A DNA stretch of 64,000 nt from Acidimicrobiales bacterium (GTDB lineage Bacteria > Actinomycetota > Acidimicrobiia > Acidimicrobiales > MedAcidi-G1). The stretch spans positions 1 through 64,000 of the forward strand of contig JAPKBH010000004.1 of the NCBI GenBank assembly GCA_028823445.1. Reading direction: 5' to 3'. Position 1 is the stretch's first letter, and every line of letters starts with the position of its first letter. This document shows positions 54,565 to 64,000 of the stretch, in pieces. Below the pieces are notes generated by a model. That model saw only the letters and a list, made by a program, of their open reading frames with translations. It had not been told where the DNA came from and ran no database searches. Position numbers and translations under genes: made by a program.

Positions 54565-55856
54565 CCAGCGACGACCTCACCCTGGCTCTCGGCGACCCCG
54601 AACGAGTACACCGTCGAGAACAAAGTGCCGTACTACGAGTCAACGAAAGCGACGCCGAAGCCCTAACCGGCGACCCCGAAAACCCCGAAGACGATCACCG
54701 CATGATCCTCAACATGGGCCCCCAACACCCCTCAACCCACGGGGTACTGCGCCTCATGCTGGAAATGGAAGGCGAAACGGTCCTGCGCTCCAAGCCGGTC
54801 ATCGGCTACCTGCATACCGGCATGGAAAAAACCGCCGAAGGCCTGACCTACCTTCAGGGGCCCACCAACGTGACCCGCATGGACTACGCCGCACCGCTTT
54901 TTTCTGAACTGGCCTTCTCGCTGACCGTAGAAAAACTTTTAGGCATCGAAGTACCCCCCCGCGCCACCTGGATACGCATGCTGATGTGCGAACTCAACCG
55001 AATCTCGTCGCACCTATTGTTTCAAGCCACCAACGGCATGGACCTCGGGGCCGTCTCCATGATGATTTACGGATGGCGCGAGCGAGAAGAAGTACTGCGC
55101 TTCTTCGAAAAAGTTACCGGTCTACGCATGAACCACAACTACATTCGTCCCGGTGGAGTGGCGGCCGACTTGCACGACGGTTGGCGCCAAGATGTGCGAG
55201 AACTCCTTGACATGCTTCCGGCCCGCCTCGAAGAATATGACACCCTGCTCACCAATCAACCCATCTTTCAAGAACGGCTACAAGGCGTGGGTGTACTCAA
55301 CCCAGCCGAAGCCTTAGCGCTTTCTGCTACCGGGCCCATTTTGCGTTCCACCGGTTACTCCTGGGACCTCCGCCGCCACGCCCCCTACATGTTTTACGAC
55401 CAAGTGGACTTCGACGTAGTAGTCGGCACCTGGGGCGACTGCTTCGACCGCTACGCCATTCGCCAAAACGAAATACGCGAATCGCTGCGCATCATTGAAC
55501 AAATACTCGACCTCATGCCCGAAGGCGACTACCGGGTACAAAACAAAAAAGTAACCCCGCCGCCCCGAGCACGCATCGACGAATCAATGGAAGCGCTCAT
55601 CCACCACTTCAAAATCTTCACCGAAGGTTTTCATGTACCCCAAGGCGAAGCGTACGTAGCGGTAGAAAGCCCCCGGGGCGAGTTGGGTTGCTACATCGTT
55701 TCCGACGGCAGCCCCAAGCCTTACCGCATGCACATTCGTGGCCCCAGTTTCGTAAATTTACAAACCCTGCCCCACCTGATGGAAGGTGGCCTCATTGCTG
55801 ACGGGGTGGCCGTCATTTCTTCGGTAGACCCCATCATGGGCGAGGTGGACCGCTAA
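54561..55856 (+). CDS. nuoD: NADH-quinone oxidoreductase subunit D
   Basis: NMGPQHPSTHGVLRLMLEMEGE; IGYLHTGMEKTAEGLTYLQ; PRGELGCYIVSDGSPKPYRMHIRGPSF. Confidence 0.97.
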   Translation: MTSDDLTLALGDPERVHRREQSAVLRVNESDAEALTGDPENPEDDHRMILNMGPQHPSTHGVLRLMLEMEGETVLRSKPVIGYLHTGMEKTAEGLTYLQGPTNVTRMDYAAPLFSELAFSLTVEKLLGIEVPPRATWIRMLMCELNRISSHLLFQATNGMDLGAVSMMIYGWREREEVLRFFEKVTGLRMNHNYIRPGGVAADLHDGWRQDVRELLDMLPARLEEYDTLLTNQPIFQERLQGVGVLNPAEALALSATGPILRSTGYSWDLRRHAPYMFYDQVDFDVVVGTWGDCFDRYAIRQNEIRESLRIIEQILDLMPEGDYRVQNKKVTPPPRARIDESMEALIHHFKIFTEGFHVPQGEAYVAVESPRGELGCYIVSDGSPKPYRMHIRGPSFVNLQTLPHLMEGGLIADGVAVISSVDPIMGEVDR

Positions 55857-56503
55857 TGAGCCGCTTTACCGAACTCAATGCTCGCCGAGCCCACGAAATC
55901 ATCAGCCACTACCCCAGGGCCCGCTCAGCCATAATCCCCTTGCTGCACCTCGCCCAAGAACAAGAGGGCTGGATCACCAACGACGCCATGACCCAAATCG
56001 CAGAACTCACCGGAGCCACCGCCGCCGAAGTCCTCGGCACCGGCAGTTTCTACGAAATGTTCAAGTTCCACCCGGTAGGCCGCTACTTGGTGAACGTCTG
56101 CACCAACATTTCTTGCCAACTACTAGGCGGCGAAGAACTACTCGAACACGCCGAAACCACCCTCGGCATTACCGACGGGCAAACCAGCGACGACGGGTTA
56201 TTTACCCTCGAAGACGTGGAATGCGTCGCCGCCTGCACCGAAGCCCCTTGCTTCACCGTCAACTACCGCTACTTTCACCGGGCCACGCCAGAGACCTTTA
56301 GCGAAGTGGTCGCCGAACTACGGGCCGGCCGCAACCCCATGGAAAAAGGCCAACAAGGCGACCGAGGAGAAATCCCCGACCACGGCACCCTGTCTCGCAC
56401 CCTGCAACACATACCCGCCGATCGCAAAGCGGGCATCGTGGCCCCCGAAGAAGCCGCCCAAGCCCCAAGTTGGATGCCTACCGAAACGGGGGAAAACGCA
56501 TGA
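55856..56503 (+). CDS. nuoE: NADH-quinone oxidoreductase subunit E
   Basis: LLHLAQEQEGWITNDAMTQIAELTG; VNVCTNISCQLLGGEELLEH; VECVAACTEAPCFTVNYRYF. Confidence 0.95.
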   Translation: MSRFTELNARRAHEIISHYPRARSAIIPLLHLAQEQEGWITNDAMTQIAELTGATAAEVLGTGSFYEMFKFHPVGRYLVNVCTNISCQLLGGEELLEHAETTLGITDGQTSDDGLFTLEDVECVAACTEAPCFTVNYRYFHRATPETFSEVVAELRAGRNPMEKGQQGDRGEIPDHGTLSRTLQHIPADRKAGIVAPEEAAQAPSWMPTETGENA

Positions 56504-57909
56504 CCACCGAGGCCCCCGCTTTCGCCGCCGGTTTCATAAACAACCAAGGCCCCAAACTCATCACCGGCCGCTTCACTATCGAAGACTCGTTCACCCTCAA
56601 ACGCTCTCTCGCCACCGGCGGTTACGACGGGCTCAAAAAAGCACTCGCTCGCCCCCCGGCCGATGTACACGGCGAAGTACGCGACGCCGTGCTGTTAGGC
56701 CGCGGCGGTGCAGGTTTCCCCGCCGGCGTCAAATGGGGCTTCTGCCCCGAAGGCGTATGGCCCCGCTACCTCGTAGTCAACGGCGACGAAAGCGAACCCG
56801 GCACCTACAAAGACCGCCTGTTGATGGAACGCGACCCCCACCAACTCATCGAAGGCTGCCTCATTGCCTGCTACGCCCTGGGCCTCTCGCAATGCTTTCT
56901 CTATGTACGCGGCGAAATGGCTTTAGCTCAAGAACGCATCGCCACGGCACTCAACGAGGCCTACGCCGATGGGCGAATAGGACGCAACATCATGGGCACC
57001 GACTTTTCGGTAGACATCGTGTTGCACTGGGGTGCCGGCGCTTACATCGTGGGCGAAGAAACGGCCCTCATCGAAAGCCTGGAAGGTAACCGAGGCATGC
57101 CTCGCCTCAAACCCCCGTACTTCCCAGCGGCCATCGGCCTCTACGGCCAACCAACCATTGTCAACAACGTAGAAACCTTAGCCAACCTGCCTTGGATCAT
57201 GAACAACGGCGCCGAGGCCTACAAAACTATGGGCTCCGAAACCTCCCCCGGCACCCGACTTTTCGCCGTCTCCGGCCACGTCAACCGGCCCGGCGTATAC
57301 GAAGTAGAGCAAGGGGTCACCACCTTCCGTGACCTCTTCTACGGCGACAACTTTTGCCAAGGCATGCGCAACGGAAACGACCTCAAAGCGTTCATCCCGG
57401 GCGGCGGGTCAGCCCCCTGGTTCTTTGAAGAACACCTTGACCTTCCCCTCGAAGCCCGCCCGGTAGGAGCCGCCGGCTCCATGCTGGGTTCCGGAGCCAT
57501 CGTGGTTATGGACCACACCACCGACGTTGTTAAAGCCTGCCTGCGTTTGGTTCGTTTCTACGCTCGGGAATCCTGTGGCAAATGCGCACCGTGCCGTGAA
57601 GGCACCACTTGGGAAGAAAAAGTGTTGCGCCGTATCTACGAAGGCCAAGGCCGCCCCAGTGACCTCGACCTCTTAGAAGACATCGGCGACAACATCAGCC
57701 CCGGCCCCTACCCGGTAGCTTCCTTCGCCGACCAAGACCTCGAAGCAGTGCCCTTCCCACCCAAACAAACCACCATCTGCCCGCTCGGGCCCTCATCGGT
57801 GGCGCCAATCTCTTCAGCCCTGCGCCGCTTTCGCCCCGAATTCGAAGCACTCATTACCTTGCGCGACAGCATCGCCGTAAGCGCCGCCCCCATCCCGGAG
57901 GACGCATGA
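56500..57909 (+). CDS. nuoF: NADH-quinone oxidoreductase subunit F
   Basis: LLGRGGAGFPAGVKWGFCPEG; NGDESEPGTYKDRLLMERDPHQLIEGCLI; ESCGKCAPCREGTTW. Confidence 0.96.
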   Translation: MTTEAPAFAAGFINNQGPKLITGRFTIEDSFTLKRSLATGGYDGLKKALARPPADVHGEVRDAVLLGRGGAGFPAGVKWGFCPEGVWPRYLVVNGDESEPGTYKDRLLMERDPHQLIEGCLIACYALGLSQCFLYVRGEMALAQERIATALNEAYADGRIGRNIMGTDFSVDIVLHWGAGAYIVGEETALIESLEGNRGMPRLKPPYFPAAIGLYGQPTIVNNVETLANLPWIMNNGAEAYKTMGSETSPGTRLFAVSGHVNRPGVYEVEQGVTTFRDLFYGDNFCQGMRNGNDLKAFIPGGGSAPWFFEEHLDLPLEARPVGAAGSMLGSGAIVVMDHTTDVVKACLRLVRFYARESCGKCAPCREGTTWEEKVLRRIYEGQGRPSDLDLLEDIGDNISPGPYPVASFADQDLEAVPFPPKQTTICPLGPSSVAPISSALRRFRPEFEALITLRDSIAVSAAPIPEDA

Positions 57910-60374
57910 GCGACGAAACCTCCACCGGGGTAGAAATCACCCTCAACGGCCAAACCGTGTTAGCCCGACCCGGTGAACTCCTCATCGACGCCGCCGAACG
58001 CATGGGCACAGAAATTCCACGCTTCTGCCACCACACCCGCCTCAAGCCGGTCGGCATGTGCCGCATGTGCCTCGTCGAAGTAGACACCGGACGCGGCTCG
58101 GCTTTGCAGCCCTCCTGCATGGTGACCTGCACCCCCAACATGGTGGTCGACACCGAATCAGAAACCGTGGCCAAAGCCCAAGACGGCGTGCTGGAATTCC
58201 TGCTCATCAACCACCCACTGGATTGCCCGGTTTGCGACAAAGGCGGCGAGTGCCCCCTGCAAGACCAAACCATGGCCTACGGCCCCGGCGAAAGCAGATT
58301 CGTAGAAGAAAAACGCCGCTACAAAAAACCAATTCCCCTCAACGAAAACGTTTTCATGGACCGCGAGCGGTGCATTTTGTGCGACCTTTGCACCCGCTTT
58401 GCCGGCGATGTCGCAGGTGACCAACTCATCCACTTTCAAGGCCGGGGCGCCCAAACCGAAGTCAATACTTTCCCCGAAGAACCCTTCAGTTCGTACTTCA
58501 GCGGCAACACCGTACAAATTTGCCCCGTCGGCGCATTAACGGCCAAGCCCTACCGCTTCAAAGCCCGTCCCTGGGACCTCGACGAAACCGAATCAACCTC
58601 CATGGTGGACTCCGTAGGCAGCCGCATCTCTATCGAGTCTTCTCGCGGCCAGGTACTTCGCTTACAAGGCGTAGATTCCGATGCCGTCAACTGGGGTTGG
58701 CTGTCCGACAAAGAACGCTTCATCTTCGAGGCCTACGAACACCCCGATCGCCTCACCAGCCCCCTGATACGCAACCCCGAAACCGGCGACCAAGACCCCA
58801 CCTCATGGGACCACGCCCTAGAAGCCGCCGCCGGCCTGCTCGCTGGTACAGACCCCGACCGCTTGGCGGTAATCGGCGGCGCACGCTTAACCAACGAGTC
58901 GCAATATGCCTGGGCCAAGTTGGCCAAAGGCGTGTTAGGCACCGACCACATGGACGCCCAACTCTGCGACGGACTCCCCGCACACTTCATGCTGGGCCTG
59001 CCCCGAGCCACCATTGACCAAGCCTGCACCCCCGGCGGCACGGTGGTCTTAATGGGTCCCGACCCCAAAGAAGAACTGGGCGCCCTCTACCTGCGCCTGC
59101 GCCACGCCGTGGTTCATGACGGAGTAACCCTCATCGAACTCACCCCCCGGGCCACCGGCCTTACCCCCTACGCCGCACATTCACTGCGGGTACGCCCGGG
59201 CGAAGCTGCCGAAGTGGTTCGCTCCATGTTTGGCGAAGGCGGCGTAGCCCCCAGTGGCGGCATTACCCCCGAAAGCGCTCAAGCGGCCGGCGCCCTATTG
59301 CAAGCCGCCGACACGGTCACCGTGTTGCTGGGCCGAGCATCTTTAGCCGAAGCCGAAGGACCGGTCATGGACGCCGCTTTGGCTCTCCACGACCGCCTGC
59401 CCGAGGTTCGTTACCTCTCGCTGTTGCGCCGCTCCAACGTGCACGGCGCCATTGATATGGGCCTGGCCCCCGGCTTGTTGCCGGGCCGCACCACCCTGGT
59501 AGCGGGCCGCACCAACCTGGCTCAAGCCTGGCCCGGCCTGCCCAAAGAAACCGGACGATCCACACAAAAAACTCTCGAAGCGGCCGCCGCCGGCCAAGTA
59601 GACGTCTTGATTTTATTAGGCGCCGATCTTCTGGCCGACGTCCCCGACGGCGACCTGGCCCGCCGCGCTTTAGGAAAAGTCGGCACGATAATAGCCTTAG
59701 ACCTCTTTGGCACAGCCACCGTGGCCCGAGCCGACCTGGTGCTTCCCGCCGCCGGCCCCACCGAAGTAAACGGCACCTTCACCAACCTCGAAGGACGAGT
59801 CAGCCCGGTTTCTCGCCAAGTGACCCCACCGGGAACCGCCCGTCCCGACTGGATGATCGCCGTGGACTTAGCTGACCGGTTAGGAACCGACCTCGGCTTC
59901 ACCAGTCCCGAAGAAATATGGCAAGAAATAACTGAAGTATCAGCGGCCCACGCCGGCCTCACCGAACAACTGGCCGCCGACCCCCGAGAAGGTGCCTTGG
60001 CCACCGGTGCCTTGGCCCTCTACCGGCCAGAACCCACCGAGGTGGCTCGCCGTGATGCGTATTCTTTCCGGTTGGTGGCCTCTCGCTCTATGTACGACCA
60101 AGGAGTGTTCACCGCCCACAGCCGCTCACTGTCTGGTTTGGCCCCCACCACCTGCTTGGCTTTTGAACCCACCGACTTTGCCTCTTTAGGGGTCGAAGCG
60201 GGCCAAAGCGTTGACGCCACTGGCCCTCGAGGCACCGTGGCGGTGACCGTCGGGCCCGACCCACGTGTAGCCAAAGGCACCGCCCACCTTGGGTTCAACC
60301 AAGCCGGCGCCACGGCCACCGAGTTCATTGACGCCTCGGTACCGGTAACCGACCTCACGGTGGTGCCCCGATGA
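57906..60374 (+). CDS. nuoG: NADH-quinone oxidoreductase subunit G
   Basis: VGMCRMCLVEV; CPVCDKGGECPLQDQTMAYGPGESRF; RCILCDLCTRF; molybdopterin-type domain. Confidence 0.95.
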   Translation: MSDETSTGVEITLNGQTVLARPGELLIDAAERMGTEIPRFCHHTRLKPVGMCRMCLVEVDTGRGSALQPSCMVTCTPNMVVDTESETVAKAQDGVLEFLLINHPLDCPVCDKGGECPLQDQTMAYGPGESRFVEEKRRYKKPIPLNENVFMDRERCILCDLCTRFAGDVAGDQLIHFQGRGAQTEVNTFPEEPFSSYFSGNTVQICPVGALTAKPYRFKARPWDLDETESTSMVDSVGSRISIESSRGQVLRLQGVDSDAVNWGWLSDKERFIFEAYEHPDRLTSPLIRNPETGDQDPTSWDHALEAAAGLLAGTDPDRLAVIGGARLTNESQYAWAKLAKGVLGTDHMDAQLCDGLPAHFMLGLPRATIDQACTPGGTVVLMGPDPKEELGALYLRLRHAVVHDGVTLIELTPRATGLTPYAAHSLRVRPGEAAEVVRSMFGEGGVAPSGGITPESAQAAGALLQAADTVTVLLGRASLAEAEGPVMDAALALHDRLPEVRYLSLLRRSNVHGAIDMGLAPGLLPGRTTLVAGRTNLAQAWPGLPKETGRSTQKTLEAAAAGQVDVLILLGADLLADVPDGDLARRALGKVGTIIALDLFGTATVARADLVLPAAGPTEVNGTFTNLEGRVSPVSRQVTPPGTARPDWMIAVDLADRLGTDLGFTSPEEIWQEITEVSAAHAGLTEQLAADPREGALATGALALYRPEPTEVARRDAYSFRLVASRSMYDQGVFTAHSRSLSGLAPTTCLAFEPTDFASLGVEAGQSVDATGPRGTVAVTVGPDPRVAKGTAHLGFNQAGATATEFIDASVPVTDLTVVPR

Positions 60375-61576
60375 ACTTGCTTGCTCTCGACCCACTGCTC
60401 AGCGGCGATATTGACCTGACCATCGTGCTTATCGTGCTGCTCAAAGTGGGAATCGCTTTTACCTTTTTGTTGATCTCGGTCATGCTCATGGTCTGGTTCG
60501 AACGCAAACTCATTAGCGACATGCAAAACCGTATCGGCCCCGACGTGGCCGGGCCGTGGGGCATTTTGCAAACCCTGGCCGACGGCATCAAGTTGTTCTT
60601 TAAAGAAGATTTGATTCCCGAACGAGCCGACCGGTTTGTTTTCAAACTGGCCCCCTACCTCTCTTTGGTGCCGGCCTTTTTGGTTTTCGCCGTGGTGCCC
60701 ATCGGGGGAGACTTTCGCAATGATGCCGGCGGCGTGGTGACCTGGTTCGGTCACCAAACCTTGCTTCAAGTAGCCGACCCGCCGGTAGGCATCCTCTTTT
60801 TCTTAGCTATGTCGTCCATTGCTGTCTACGGCGTCATGTTGGCTGGCTGGTCTTCGGGCTCCAAGTACCCCTTGCTGGGTGCGGTGCGCGCCTCGGCGCA
60901 AATGATCAGCTACGAAGCCGCCTTAGGTTTAGCCATGGCCACCGTATTTTTGATGAGCGGCACCTTGTCTACCAACGGCATCGTGGCCGACCAAGCCACC
61001 TGGAACTGGAACGCCGTCACCACCGGGGTCGTGCCCTTCATCATTTTCTTGCTGGCCGGCACCGCCGAACTCAACCGGCCACCCTTTGACTTGGTAGAAG
61101 CCGAACAAGAACTGGTCGGTGGCTTTCACACCGAATACAGTTCGCTTCGTTTTGCCCTGTTCTTCTTGGCCGAATTCATGAACGTCATCACCATGTCGGC
61201 CATCGCCGTAACCCTGTTCTTAGGCGGCCCCAACGGCCCCATCCTCATCGAATCAGTAGCTTGGTTGTGGCCACCGCTCTGGTTCTTCGCCAAAGTAGCG
61301 GTCTTCCTCTTTACTTTTGTATGGCTACGCGCCACCCTGCCTCGTTTTCGCTACGACCAACTCATGGACCTCGGCTGGAAGATGCTGATCCCCGCCGCCC
61401 TGGGCTGGTTCTTGCTAATTGCCGCCTTAAACATCGGTGGCGACCGAGGCTGGCCCACCTGGGCTGTGGTCGGAACCGGCATGGTGGTCGGGGTGTTGGG
61501 CTACCTTGCCCTCACCGGTGCCATACGTAAAGCCACGCTGGATCGCGCCGGCCAAGACTTTGAAGGAGTGAACTAA
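60371..61576 (+). CDS. nuoH: NADH-quinone oxidoreductase subunit H
   Basis: WFERKLISDMQNRIGPDVAGPWGILQTLADGIKLFFKEDLIP; LNRPPFDLVEAEQELVGGFHTEYSSLRFALFFLAEF. Confidence 0.97.
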   Translation: MNLLALDPLLSGDIDLTIVLIVLLKVGIAFTFLLISVMLMVWFERKLISDMQNRIGPDVAGPWGILQTLADGIKLFFKEDLIPERADRFVFKLAPYLSLVPAFLVFAVVPIGGDFRNDAGGVVTWFGHQTLLQVADPPVGILFFLAMSSIAVYGVMLAGWSSGSKYPLLGAVRASAQMISYEAALGLAMATVFLMSGTLSTNGIVADQATWNWNAVTTGVVPFIIFLLAGTAELNRPPFDLVEAEQELVGGFHTEYSSLRFALFFLAEFMNVITMSAIAVTLFLGGPNGPILIESVAWLWPPLWFFAKVAVFLFTFVWLRATLPRFRYDQLMDLGWKMLIPAALGWFLLIAALNIGGDRGWPTWAVVGTGMVVGVLGYLALTGAIRKATLDRAGQDFEGVN

Positions 61577-62178
61577 TGGGGTACCTCCAAGGCTTCGCCG
61601 TTACCTTTAAAAAACTTTGGGAAAAACGGGTCACCGTGCCCTACCCCGAACAAAAACGTGACAAACCAGCCCGCCTGCATGGCCGCCACGTACTCAGCCG
61701 CTACGAAGACGGCATGGAAAAATGCATCGGCTGCGAACTCTGCGCCGGGGTATGCCCCGCTAACTGCATTTACGTGCGGGGCGCCGACAACCCGCCCGAT
61801 CACCCAGTTTCGCCGGGAGAGCGCTACGGCTTTGTCTACGAAATCAACTACCTGCGGTGTATTCACTGCGACCTCTGCGTCGAAGCCTGCCCCACCCAGG
61901 CCATCACCGAAACAAAACTCTTCGAGTTTTCGTTCACCAACCGCACCGACGCTGTTTACACCAAAGACGAACTGTTGGTCGATGCCGACACCGGCCAACC
62001 CCAGCATTTACCTTGGGAAGATTGGCGACCCGGTGAAGACGAAAACACCTCTGGCTGGATGCGCGCTACCTCACCGAGCGGCTCCGCAGAACACACCGGT
62101 TTGGTGGCTTGGGATGGCGAACTGGGCTACGGCATTCGTGCCCCAGAAGATGGCCAACGCAGCGAGAAAGAAAACTAA
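61576..62178 (+). CDS. nuoI: NADH-quinone oxidoreductase subunit I
   Basis: CIGCELCAGVCPANCIYV and CIHCDLCVEACPTQAI. Confidence 0.96.
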   Translation: MGYLQGFAVTFKKLWEKRVTVPYPEQKRDKPARLHGRHVLSRYEDGMEKCIGCELCAGVCPANCIYVRGADNPPDHPVSPGERYGFVYEINYLRCIHCDLCVEACPTQAITETKLFEFSFTNRTDAVYTKDELLVDADTGQPQHLPWEDWRPGEDENTSGWMRATSPSGSAEHTGLVAWDGELGYGIRAPEDGQRSEKEN

Positions 62179-62759
62179 TGGACGCTGCAGTTTTTCTTAT
62201 TAGCGCCGTAGTGGTGCTGTCGGGCGCCGTCGGCGTGTTGTTGGCTCGCAACCCGATACATGCCGCCTTGTTCCTGGTAGAAACCCTTTTCGGTATCGCC
62301 GTACTCTTCATCTTGTTAGACGCCACCTTTTTGGCCGCTGTGCAAGTAGTGGTTTACGCCGGAGCCATCGTCATCTTGTTCCTCTTTGTCATCATGTTGT
62401 TGGGAGTCGACCGAGCCGACGACCTGGGCATTGAACCCATTGCCGGCCAACGCCCCATGGCGGCCGTCATCGGGGCCTCGTTGTTGGGTCTCACCTTGAC
62501 CACCCTGCTGATTTCCGTAAATGGCCCCACCGGTGACGCTGGCCCGACCGCCGTGCTCGGAAACGCCGAAACCAACACCCGGCTTTTAGGCGAAGCGCTT
62601 TTTACCGACCACGTTTTTGCCGTAGAACTCACCGCACTTTTGCTGACGGTGGCCATCGTGGGAGCCGTAGTGCTGGCCCGCCGCATTAGCGGGCCCCTGC
62701 AACCTCTACCCGGCGTAGCTATTGCCGTGGCCAACGATCAAGAAACCGAGGAGGACTAA
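62178..62759 (+). CDS. nuoJ: NADH-quinone oxidoreductase subunit J
   Basis: [52 protein letters not shown]. Confidence 0.95.
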   Translation: MDAAVFLISAVVVLSGAVGVLLARNPIHAALFLVETLFGIAVLFILLDATFLAAVQVVVYAGAIVILFLFVIMLLGVDRADDLGIEPIAGQRPMAAVIGASLLGLTLTTLLISVNGPTGDAGPTAVLGNAETNTRLLGEALFTDHVFAVELTALLLTVAIVGAVVLARRISGPLQPLPGVAIAVANDQETEED

Positions 62760-63064
62760 TGGAGGTCACCACCACCTGGTACTTGGTTTTAGGTGCTGTG
62801 CTCTTTACCTTGGGCACGGTCGGGGTGTTAACTCGCCGCAACCCACTGGTCATGTTCATGTGCGTTGAACTCATGCTTAACGCCGTCACCCTCACCTTGG
62901 TGGCCTTTGGCGCCGCCCTCGGTGACTTGGGCGGGCAAGTGTCAGTGTTCTTTGTGCTGGTAGTAGCCGCCGCCGAAGTGGTCGTTGGTTTAGCAATCAT
63001 CGTGGCCATAACCCGCCGCCGTCCCGGTACCACCGTGGACGATCTCTCGGTGTTAGGAGGCTAG
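62759..63064 (+). CDS. nuoK: NADH-quinone oxidoreductase subunit K
   Basis: [46 protein letters not shown]. Confidence 0.95.
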   Translation: MEVTTTWYLVLGAVLFTLGTVGVLTRRNPLVMFMCVELMLNAVTLTLVAFGAALGDLGGQVSVFFVLVVAAAEVVVGLAIIVAITRRRPGTTVDDLSVLGG

Positions 63065-63068
63065 GAAC

Positions 63069-64000
63069 ATGCTTGATCTGGTTTGGCTCATCCCCGCCTT
63101 CCCCTTGGCCGGCTTTCTTTTCTTAATGATCTTTGGCCGCCGCTTAGGCGAACCCAAAGCAGGCTGGGTAGCGACCGCCGCCATAGCCGCCTCATTCGCC
63201 GCCACTTTGGGGGTGTTTCTTGAACTGACCTCCCTCTCGGTGCACGATCGCCGCTCAGTAACCACCCTGTTTGCTTGGGTACCGGCCGGCGATTTCTCGG
63301 TCGACGTAGGTTTCTTGGTGGACCCTTTATCCATCACCATGTGCCTTTTCATCACCGGCGTGGGAGCACTCATCCACCTGTACTCCATTGGTTACATGCA
63401 CGGCGACCGGGACTACAACAAGTTCTTTACCTACCTCAACCTGTTTGTTTTTTCCATGTTGATGCTGGTGTTGGGCAACAACATGCTGTTGACCTTCCTT
63501 GGTTGGGAAGGCGTCGGGGCATGTTCGTACCTGCTGATCTCTTTCTGGTTCGATGACGAAGCCAACGCCTCAGCCGGTAAAAAAGCGTTTGTCACCAACC
63601 GCATCGGCGACTGGGGCTTCATGGTGGCCATCTTCGCTACCTTCTTTACCTTTGGAACCATCAACTACGCCGAGGTGCTCGACGCCACCGCCTCAGGCCA
63701 ACTTTTGCAGTCCACGGCCACCCTGATCGCCGTGATGCTCTTCATTGGCGCTATCGGTAAATCGGCGCAGTTTCCGCTTTACCTCTGGCTGCCCGACGCT
63801 ATGGCCGGCCCCACCCCCGTGTCGGCGCTCATCCACGCCGCCACCATGGTCACCTCGGGCATTTACCTCTTGACCCGCATCAACCCCATCATCGCTGATG
63901 CCGCCGACTGGCTCCCCACCCTTATTGCCTGGGTCGGAGTAGGCACCGCACTCTTTGCGGCCACCATCGCCGTGGCCCAAACCGACATCAAAAAAGTGTT
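63069..64000 (+). CDS. nuoL: NADH-quinone oxidoreductase subunit L, truncated by window end
   Basis: MLDLVWLIPAFPLAGF; SIGYMHGDRDYNKFFTYLNLFVFSMLMLVLGNNMLLTFLGWEGVGACSYLLISFW; KSAQFPLYLWLPDAMAGPTPVSALIHAATMVTSGIYLLTR. Confidence 0.96.
   Translation, partial: MLDLVWLIPAFPLAGFLFLMIFGRRLGEPKAGWVATAAIAASFAATLGVFLELTSLSVHDRRSVTTLFAWVPAGDFSVDVGFLVDPLSITMCLFITGVGALIHLYSIGYMHGDRDYNKFFTYLNLFVFSMLMLVLGNNMLLTFLGWEGVGACSYLLISFWFDDEANASAGKKAFVTNRIGDWGFMVAIFATFFTFGTINYAEVLDATASGQLLQSTATLIAVMLFIGAIGKSAQFPLYLWLPDAMAGPTPVSALIHAATMVTSGIYLLTRINPIIADAADWLPTLIAWVGVGTALFAATIAVAQTDIKKV

Overview
Gene-dense, moderately high-GC bacterial chromosome segment, most likely from an actinobacterium of the Acidimicrobiia type (inferred from a WhiB-family protein, a mycothiol-type mshA/ybjN pair, and the rex-hemACDBL cluster). 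About 60 protein genes can be supported. The left ~31 kb holds mixed housekeeping and accessory genes: partial crcB, pdxH, ccdA/tlpA, whiB, orn, dut, a GH3 hexosaminidase, tRNA-Lys, desaturase, two MFS transporters, an ApbE/ferric-reductase/two-component locus with an Asp/His-rich tail protein, a DMSP-lyase-like cupin beside a carotenoid-oxygenase remnant, and LemA with two DUF2207 paralogs. The right half holds mshA, proC, rex-hemACDBL, pgi, a split-cytochrome-b (b6f-like) quinol:cytochrome c reductase cluster with its own 2x[4Fe-4S] ferredoxin, and nuoA-L (nuoL cut by the window end). Strongest second-look items: (i) a near-consensus Rex operator upstream of the bc/ferredoxin/nuo gene string, with rex in the same window; (ii) the bc-ferredoxin-nuo string itself, with two unrecognised membrane proteins; (iii) a DMSP-lyase-like gene in a small islet with a broken carotenoid oxygenase; (iv) a candidate structured RNA between the MBL gene and whiB, and another between a clear promoter and proC; (v) an abrupt strand-composition switch near 31.1 kb; (vi) a set of intergenic palindromes with a shared core. 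All calls come from reading the sequence and motif memory; no database search was run.
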